From: JAWUWD01 sp034112085 | GTDB taxonomy: Bacteria; Bacteroidota; Bacteroidia; Cytophagales; Cyclobacteriaceae | DNA length: 30,262 bases | Direction of reading: 5' to 3' | Assembly: GCA_034112085.1 (NCBI GenBank) | Contig: JAWUWD010000022.1 | Span: forward strand, 1 to 30,262 | Part shown: one piece after another, positions 24,391 through 30,262 of the stretch | Layout of the letters: each line of letters begins with the position of its first letter | Position numbering within the stretch: the first letter of the stretch is position 1 | The notes under the pieces: generated by a model | Seen by the model: only the letters and a program-made list of their open reading frames with translations | What the model was told of the DNA's origin: nothing | The model's database searches: none | Program-made: the position numbers and the translations under genes

Positions 24391-26160
24391 ATGATCAAGT
24401 CAATTAAGTGTATTTTTATTCTAGCTATAGTTTTATCTAACTATACGATAGTCTTAGCGCAAAATACACAACAAGAATATCTTAATGGCAAATCACTTTT
24501 CAAATCTGAGAAGTATAATTTGGCAATGGAGACCTTCAAGCCAATCATACAGCAGAACGACTCTAAGCAATTCGCTCCATATGCCTCGTTCTACTATGCA
24601 GTAGCAGCCTATCGACAAAAATATCCTGCATTGGCACGAGATATGTTTTTACAGCTTAATGAGCGATTTCCTAAATGGAAAAACAAATCCGAAGTGAACT
24701 TTTGGTTGTCAAGAATCTATTTAGAACAGGGTGATTTTCTGAAAGCACAGGAATACGCTATCGATAAATCACTTACTACTGAAAATTCGATTCAAAAGAG
24801 ATACCATTATTTACAGATTCAAAATATAGATTCACTTATATCTTTGCAAGAGCAAATGCCAAATGATGCTGATATTGCTTTTGCGCTGGCCAAGGCAATA
24901 TCCAAACAAAGGTTAGTAGATCAAGATAGAAACAAGCTACTAGGTCTTATCAAAGATTTTGACCTCAATGAAGATGATTTCGAAATTGCCCGTATCAATC
25001 AATCCATTAAGAAAGATGCCTACAATGTAGCAGTGATCATGCCCTTCATGACTGATCAATTGGCTCCAAACCTCAGGAAGAAAAGTAATCAGTTTGTTTA
25101 CGATATGTATAATGGCATCAAGCTGGCTGTAGCGGCTTTGGAAAGTTCTGGTGTTCACATCAATCTTTATGCATATGATACTCAAAAAGATGTTGAAGTC
25201 ACTCAAGCACTCTTAAAGAAAGAAGAATTGCAAACAATGAATCTTATCATTGGCCCACTATTCCCTCAACCAAGTTATTATGTTTCTGATTTTAGCTATC
25301 GTCATAAGATTAACATGATCAATCCTCTATCTTCAAATCCCGAGGTTATTGGAAATAATCCATATTCTTTTTTGTACCAACCTCAATACACAACCCAGGC
25401 AATAGCTGCAGCAACATATGTCAGAGAAAATATTGAAAATAAGAATAGCATCATCTTCTATGGGGGCAGTATGGCTGATTCTGTTAAAGCATTCACTTAC
25501 AAAGCGGAGATAGAAAAAGACTCTTTTAACATCATTATGATGAGAAAAGTTCCCAAAGACACCTCTAGGTACATCCTGCAAATTTTAACTTCAAAACTGA
25601 AGGATATAGAAGAAGTCGAAAAAGATACACTTACAGAAGATGAATTAGACCAGTTCTTTATTGCCAAGGATAGTGTTGGGAGTATTTACGTTGCTTCTGA
25701 TCATAGACTTCTAGCGTCAAGTGCAGTTAGCTCTGTTCAAATCAGAGGTGACTCAATTGCTGTTATTGGTTCTGGGAAATGGCTTGACTACAAGTTCATC
25801 GACTACTCCGCATATGAGCGACTTGGGATCACATTAGTAGCGCCAAATCACCTTATCGCTTTAGATTCTTCACATCAATACATCAATGATTATTTTATCA
25901 ATAAGTATTCTACTCCAGCTAGCAAGCATGCCTGCTATGGATATGACCTTATGATGCTCACAGGTAAAAGCCTTCACAAATACGGTGTGTATTTCCAAAA
26001 ATCGCTTTATGCACAGGATTTTACATCAGGAACACTTACTCCTGGCTATTCTTATCAAAACGCCAATGACAATCAATACGTCCCATTGCTACAGTTCAAG
26101 AATAATATTATAAAAGTGATCAATACTCCAGAGACCTCGAAACATGATAAACAAAATTAG
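24391..26160 (+). CDS. TPR plus periplasmic-binding-fold envelope protein (LpoA-like)
   Basis: A 589-residue exported protein. The signal peptide is residues 1-24 (ending IVLAQ). TPR-type repeats follow at about 25-150 (YLNGKSLFKSEKYNLAMETF; FWLSRIYLEQGDFLKAQEYA). From about 212 to 570 it is a type I periplasmic-binding / receptor-family fold: YNVAVIMPFMTDQ, FVYDMYNGIKLAVAALESSG, LIIGPLFPQPSYYVSDF, INPLSSNP, ITLVAPNHL. TPR plus this fold is the layout of LpoA, the outer-membrane activator of penicillin-binding protein 1A; but there is no lipobox Cys here, so that role is only inferred. In other Bacteroidota I recall a LysM plus binding-fold protein after guaA; here no LysM is seen. It starts 10 bp after guaA and overlaps hemL by 17 bp. 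Confidence 0.75.
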   Translation: MIKSIKCIFILAIVLSNYTIVLAQNTQQEYLNGKSLFKSEKYNLAMETFKPIIQQNDSKQFAPYASFYYAVAAYRQKYPALARDMFLQLNERFPKWKNKSEVNFWLSRIYLEQGDFLKAQEYAIDKSLTTENSIQKRYHYLQIQNIDSLISLQEQMPNDADIAFALAKAISKQRLVDQDRNKLLGLIKDFDLNEDDFEIARINQSIKKDAYNVAVIMPFMTDQLAPNLRKKSNQFVYDMYNGIKLAVAALESSGVHINLYAYDTQKDVEVTQALLKKEELQTMNLIIGPLFPQPSYYVSDFSYRHKINMINPLSSNPEVIGNNPYSFLYQPQYTTQAIAAATYVRENIENKNSIIFYGGSMADSVKAFTYKAEIEKDSFNIIMMRKVPKDTSRYILQILTSKLKDIEEVEKDTLTEDELDQFFIAKDSVGSIYVASDHRLLASSAVSSVQIRGDSIAVIGSGKWLDYKFIDYSAYERLGITLVAPNHLIALDSSHQYINDYFINKYSTPASKHACYGYDLMMLTGKSLHKYGVYFQKSLYAQDFTSGTLTPGYSYQNANDNQYVPLLQFKNNIIKVINTPETSKHDKQN

Positions 26161-27433
26161 TAAAGCCTTGTTTTCTAAGGCACAAAAATTCATTCCTGGA
26201 GGAGTAAACTCTCCAGTAAGAGCATTCAAGGCAGTAGGCGGAGACCCATTATTTATCAAATCTGCTAAGGGCGCAACGATGACAGATGTTGATGGCAATA
26301 AATACATCGAGTTGATCAACTCTTGGGGGCCAATGATCCTTGGTCATGCCAATGAAAAAATCGAAGAGGCGGTAAGAAATGCTATCGGGACATCACTATC
26401 ATTTGGTGCACCAAGTGAAGCTGAGGTTACTATCGCTGAGCTTATTGCTCAAATGGTGCCTTCAGTAGAAAAGGTGAGAATGGTCAACTCGGGAACCGAA
26501 GCGACTATGTCTGCTATTAGAGTTGCCAGAGGATTTACTAGTCGAGACAAAATCATTAAAATGGAAGGTTGCTACCATGGGCATGGAGATTCATTTTTGA
26601 TTGCTGCTGGAAGTGGAGCGATCACTATGGGTACGCCAGATAGCCCTGGGGTAACTGAAGGGACTGCTAAAGATACACTTACGGTACCATTCAATAATTT
26701 GGAGGCAACAGAACTACTAGTTGAAAACAACAAAGGCCAAGTAGCTGCGATCATATTGGAACCAGTTGCTGGCAACATGGGTTGCATACTACCTGCAGAA
26801 GGCTACTTGCAAGGACTTAGAGATTTATGCGATGCCAATGGTATAGTACTCATTTTTGATGAAGTAATGACTGGGTTTCGATTGGCGAAAGGTGGAGCAC
26901 AAGAAGTATTTGGAGTTACTCCAGACATGACCACTCTAGGCAAAATCATAGGTGGCGGTATGCCAGTAGGCGCCTATGGTGGCAAAGCAGAGATTATGAA
27001 CTATGTCTCTCCTGAGGGACCAGTATATCAAGCAGGAACGCTTTCAGGGAATCCTATAGCGATGGCTGCTGGTATGGCGATGCTCAACGAACTCAATGAG
27101 AATCCAGACATCTATCATCAGTTAGAAGGAACCACTCGATATATAGTAGAAGGCTTCCGAAAGAATATTAAAGATCTAGGACTCAACTATAGCGTAAGTC
27201 ACATCGGATCAATGGCGTGTCTTTACTTCACAGACCAAGAAGTGACAGATTTTGACTCTGCCAAAACTTCTGATAGCGAAATGTTTGGAAAGTATTTCAG
27301 AGGCATGTTGGATAGAGGTGTATACCTTGCTCCTTCTCTTTATGAGACGTTGTTCTTTTCTACTGCGATTACGGAAGAAATTGCCGATAAAATTATAGCA
27401 GCTAATAGAAGTGTGTTGGAAGAAATCAGTTAA
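26144..27433 (+). CDS. hemL: Glutamate-1-semialdehyde 2,1-aminomutase
   Basis: A 429-residue PLP-dependent class III aminotransferase-fold enzyme that converts glutamate-1-semialdehyde to 5-aminolevulinate in the C5 route to haem. The PLP lysine is Lys267 in TLGKIIGGGMPVGAYGG. Other family features are FIPGGVNSPVRAF at the start, NSGTEATMSAIRVARG (115-130), GCYHGHGDSFLIAAGSG, and IFDEVMTGFR. Length is normal. Its ATG lies 17 bp inside the end of the preceding envelope-protein gene, so translation is probably coupled. Confidence 0.96.
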   Translation: MINKISKALFSKAQKFIPGGVNSPVRAFKAVGGDPLFIKSAKGATMTDVDGNKYIELINSWGPMILGHANEKIEEAVRNAIGTSLSFGAPSEAEVTIAELIAQMVPSVEKVRMVNSGTEATMSAIRVARGFTSRDKIIKMEGCYHGHGDSFLIAAGSGAITMGTPDSPGVTEGTAKDTLTVPFNNLEATELLVENNKGQVAAIILEPVAGNMGCILPAEGYLQGLRDLCDANGIVLIFDEVMTGFRLAKGGAQEVFGVTPDMTTLGKIIGGGMPVGAYGGKAEIMNYVSPEGPVYQAGTLSGNPIAMAAGMAMLNELNENPDIYHQLEGTTRYIVEGFRKNIKDLGLNYSVSHIGSMACLYFTDQEVTDFDSAKTSDSEMFGKYFRGMLDRGVYLAPSLYETLFFSTAITEEIADKIIAANRSVLEEIS

Positions 27434-27443
27434 CTAGTCCCTC

Positions 27444-27485
27444 AGTTATATAGTGGTTCAATTATGAATTAAACCACTATTAACT
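27444..27485 (+). repeat. Long imperfect hairpin downstream of hemL
   Basis: AGTTATATAGTGGTT (27444-27458) pairs with AACCACTATTAACT (27472-27485) with one bulged base, and the inner AATT/AATT around ATG extends the pairing, so nearly all 42 nt can fold. It follows the hemL stop by 10 bp. It lacks a T run, so it may be a non-canonical terminator or mRNA 3' stabiliser. Confidence 0.5.
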
Positions 27486-27561
27486 GGGTAATCAAGAACT
27501 GAACAACTAAAAAACCCGTATGCATTTATCAACAATCATTTTTTAGCTACTTTTACAGTCG

Positions 27562-29589
27562 ATGAACTTCCTACAACCCCAGTTTCTATACGGGCTATTC
27601 GCACTCTCCATACCTATCATTGTTCATCTATTCAATTTCCGTAAAGCCAAGAAAGTTTATTTCACCAATACCGCATTTATTGAGCAAGTAAAACAAACCA
27701 ATAGTGCTAAACGCAAACTCAAACACTATCTAGTACTCCTTAGTCGATTATTGGCACTGACTTTTCTAGTCTTCGCTTTTGCACAACCATTTATCCACTC
27801 TGAGGAAGATGGATTAACTAATAGCCATGTAGTCGTATATCTTGATAATTCGCAGAGTATGTCAAATCAGACCTATCAAGAAATTAGAGGATTGGATGAA
27901 GGCGTGGCCTATGTCAATCAGCTTTTAGAGTTATACCCAAGAGAAACTCAATTTTTATTAGTAACGAATGACTTCTCTCCATTTTCGAACACCTTCAAAA
28001 ACACAGACAAAGTATCTGATCGCTTGACAGAAGTTACTTTGAGCAATGCGATCCGTTCTTACGAAGAAGTTAATAAAAGAATCAACTCCATTGCCTTGGC
28101 TAACAATGTCAACCAATACGATGTATACTGGATAAGTGACTATCAGAAGTCCACTTTTGGTGAGTTGGAAACCGAAAGTAGAGACACCACCGTTACACAT
28201 CATTTCATACCCATTACATTCGGGAACATTGCTAACCTTTATATCGACTCTGTGTTTATTGACAATCCTTTTGACATCGAAGTCAATAAAGCGAAGGTGA
28301 ATGTGTTGATGAAAAATTCCGGAAGTCAGCCGATCTCCGATGCGGTTTTACAACTTTACCTGAATGATCAGCAGATCTCAACAAAAACTATCGATCTCGA
28401 TGGAAATAGCAATACCATCGCGAGTTTTGATGTCGTTTATAACTTTCAAGAGCGGAATAGTGCACGATTCTCTATAGAGGACTACCCTATTACTTTTGAT
28501 AATAACTTCTACTTCAATCTAAATGCACAACGTCAACTACGCGTGATTGAGATTAGAGGGCAAATAAATATGAAGGCTATAGAGCAAGTATATGCCAATG
28601 TGGATTTATTTGATTATCAATTGATGCCAGAGGGAAACATAGATTATAATGGGCTTAATAGTACAGACTTAATCATTCTTCATGGATTGACCAAACTTAA
28701 TTCTTCACTAGCCAATCAACTTTACCAATACAAAAAATCTGGCGGAAAGATTGTCATCATCCCATCTATTACTTTCAGTCCGAATGAATATGCTCTACTC
28801 ACTGGCACCCAAATAACCGTAGTCGATAGTGTAGAAAATCAGGTGCAGATATCACTTCAAAATCCAGATCTTACTCATCCTTTTTATGCTGATATATTTG
28901 AGGATAATGCTTCGAGATTCACCATGCCTCTTGTTAAAAACACGATAACATGGGGAAGACTAAATTCACTACTCAGCATCAATAGTGGAGAACCGTATCT
29001 CTCATATCATGAAGATCAAGGAATCTCCTATATATTTGCCAGTCCACTGTCAACAAGTAATACGGATCTTACTCAACAGGCTATTTTTGTCCCTATCATG
29101 TACAAGTTAGCCAGCTATAAGTCTAATAATAACGATGCACTTTACCACAGTATTGATCAACCAACCATAGCTATACAACTTGACAGCATTCAGTACGATG
29201 ACATCTACAAACTCAAACAAAATGACCTAGAATTGATTCCGAACCAAACAATTTCAGGCAATGAATTAATTATTGAAATACCAAAAAACAAAATTCATCC
29301 AGGATTTAGTAATCTTAATATTAAGGGAGAAACTCAAAGCGTTATCGCATTCAATAATGGGCGATTTGAATCTAATCTTACCCAATGGACAAGGGAAGAA
29401 TTGCAAGTTTTCTCAGACGAGCACCCTCAATTCAAATTACTGAACGCTACTGAAGCAGCCAACTTCAGTGAAGTGATGCAAGAGCGCTATCAAGGGGTGC
29501 ATCTGTGGAAGTATGCAATTGTTTTTGTACTGCTTTTTTTATTTATTGAAATGTTGATCATTCGCTTTTACAAACCTACTGGAAAATGA
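27562..29589 (+). CDS. BatA-domain / vWA-like membrane protein
   Basis: A 675-residue inner-membrane protein typical of Bacteroidota. The N-terminal BatA domain (1-80) has FLYGLFALSIPIIVHLFNFRKAKKVYFTNTAF and two membrane segments (about 7-25 and 56-78). A vWA-like domain follows from about 88, with Asp95-Asn-Ser97-Gln-Ser99 (YLDNSQSM) as a MIDAS motif. The middle is a large beta-rich extracytoplasmic region. A single C-terminal helix at about 648-668 (YAIVFVLLFLFIEMLII) ends in a short basic tail. Related Bat proteins are linked to stress or aerotolerance, but this stand-alone type has no firm function. Its TGA stop overlaps the ATG of the dihydroorotase-like gene (ATGA, 29586-29589), so the two are translationally coupled. 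Confidence 0.85.
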   Translation: MNFLQPQFLYGLFALSIPIIVHLFNFRKAKKVYFTNTAFIEQVKQTNSAKRKLKHYLVLLSRLLALTFLVFAFAQPFIHSEEDGLTNSHVVVYLDNSQSMSNQTYQEIRGLDEGVAYVNQLLELYPRETQFLLVTNDFSPFSNTFKNTDKVSDRLTEVTLSNAIRSYEEVNKRINSIALANNVNQYDVYWISDYQKSTFGELETESRDTTVTHHFIPITFGNIANLYIDSVFIDNPFDIEVNKAKVNVLMKNSGSQPISDAVLQLYLNDQQISTKTIDLDGNSNTIASFDVVYNFQERNSARFSIEDYPITFDNNFYFNLNAQRQLRVIEIRGQINMKAIEQVYANVDLFDYQLMPEGNIDYNGLNSTDLIILHGLTKLNSSLANQLYQYKKSGGKIVIIPSITFSPNEYALLTGTQITVVDSVENQVQISLQNPDLTHPFYADIFEDNASRFTMPLVKNTITWGRLNSLLSINSGEPYLSYHEDQGISYIFASPLSTSNTDLTQQAIFVPIMYKLASYKSNNNDALYHSIDQPTIAIQLDSIQYDDIYKLKQNDLELIPNQTISGNELIIEIPKNKIHPGFSNLNIKGETQSVIAFNNGRFESNLTQWTREELQVFSDEHPQFKLLNATEAANFSEVMQERYQGVHLWKYAIVFVLLFLFIEMLIIRFYKPTGK

Positions 29590-30262
29590 AAACGCTTATC
29601 TCCTCTGCTACCATTATAGATCACCAAAGCCCATATCATGGCAAAGTGATTGATCTATTGATTTCGAATGGGAAAATTGTTGAAATAGGTGAGATCACAC
29701 AAAAGGCGAATAAAACCATCAACGCAAAAGGGATGTACCTGTCTATTGGTTGGTTTGATATGCGGGCTAGATTTGGCGATCCTGGACTTGAACACAAAGA
29801 GGATATCCAATCCGGGCTGACCGCAGCTCAACATGGTGGCTTCACAGGAGTAGCCTTATTGCCAAATACACAACCAGTCATACAGTCTAAAAGTGATATT
29901 CAATACCTATTAAGCAGAAGCGAATCACACCTCACTGACCTCTACCCTATTGCGGCAGTCACCAAAGACACAAAGGGTGAAGACTTTACCGAAATGATCG
30001 ACTTACACGAAGCTGGAGCAATCGCATTCTCTGATGGAGAGGCTCCTCTCTGGCAAGCTGACATACTGCTCAAGTCACTTCAATATTTACAGAAGTTCGA
30101 TGGACTGCTCATCAACAAAGCAGAAAACTTGCGGCTCAATCTCTTCGGTACGATGAACGAAGGAGTCAGTAGTACAATGCTTGGCATGAAAGGCATGCCA
30201 ACATTATCTGAGGACATAGCGGTGCAGCGTGACCTAAGTCTATTAGAATATGCAGGTGGAAG
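29586..30262 (+). CDS. Dihydroorotase-family protein lacking metal ligands (3' end outside window)
   Basis: This frame is open from ATG 29586 to the window end (225 complete codons). It is clearly an amidohydrolase of the dihydroorotase family: N-terminal strand SATIID, then LISNGKIVEIGEI, the SIGWFDMRARFGDPGLEHKED motif, GGFTGVALLPNTQPVI, and AGAIAFSDG. In active enzymes the motif reads Asp-x-His-x-His-x-Arg-(Glu/Asp)-Pro-Gly. Here both zinc-binding His are Arg (MRAR) and the substrate-binding Arg is Gly. The later His-x-Glu-Asp-type region reads INKAENLRL, also without His. It is therefore probably non-catalytic, like the PyrC' partner of aspartate transcarbamoylase in Pseudomonas. Similar His-less copies exist in Bacteroidota, as I recall. 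The C-terminus is not visible. Confidence 0.85.
   Translation, partial: MKTLISSATIIDHQSPYHGKVIDLLISNGKIVEIGEITQKANKTINAKGMYLSIGWFDMRARFGDPGLEHKEDIQSGLTAAQHGGFTGVALLPNTQPVIQSKSDIQYLLSRSESHLTDLYPIAAVTKDTKGEDFTEMIDLHEAGAIAFSDGEAPLWQADILLKSLQYLQKFDGLLINKAENLRLNLFGTMNEGVSSTMLGMKGMPTLSEDIAVQRDLSLLEYAGG

Overview
The window looks like chromosome from a member of the Bacteroidota, most likely a Cytophagales-type bacterium; I cannot name a genus. The grounds are low-to-middling GC, type IX secretion (T9SS) genes of the PorT and PorQ families, Bacteroidota-only families (DUF5606, BatA-like membrane proteins), signal peptides that typically end in -AQ, no obvious Shine-Dalgarno sequences, and promoter -7 elements of the TAnnTTTG type. 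Most of the window is housekeeping. I see no insertion sequence, prophage, CRISPR array, tRNA or rRNA.

Layout. 1-935: the end of an operon of two conserved proteins of unknown function (one cut by the window edge, one secreted), closed by a strong terminator. 938-1573: a serine hydrolase. 1574-3733 (minus): menaquinone methyltransferase ubiE, the T9SS protein porT and a short-chain dehydrogenase, tightly packed. 3885-5981 (minus): a TPR / beta-propeller / OmpA protein with the domain order of PorE. 6228-7608 (plus): GTPase ysxC, a DUF5606 protein and a small coupled protein. 7630-11264 (minus): porQ and lon. 11461-13461 (plus): a second PorE-like OmpA protein. After a 372-bp gene-free stretch comes an exported DJ-1/Hsp31-like protein (13834-14952).

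15032-19701 (minus) is a pheT / coiled-coil / zapA / rny block joining translation, cell division and RNA decay. Here rny (RNase Y) is interrupted by one in-frame TGA where the family has a conserved arginine. 19871-21589 (minus): a DUF1684 protein, radC (TTG start) and rpsT. 21730-22713 (plus): a zinc-dependent P1-nuclease/phospholipase-C-like secreted protein. 22851-27433 (plus): guaA, a TPR plus periplasmic-binding-fold protein, and hemL. 27562-30262 (plus): a BatA/vWA membrane protein, translationally coupled to a dihydroorotase-family protein that runs off the window and lacks the metal-binding histidines.

Two points stand out: the single-codon break in rny, and the dihydroorotase-like protein with its metal ligands replaced. 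A third is the grouping of porT, porQ and two PorE-architecture proteins within 11 kb, which suggests a T9SS-rich neighbourhood. I did not find a clear, wholly new multi-gene system.
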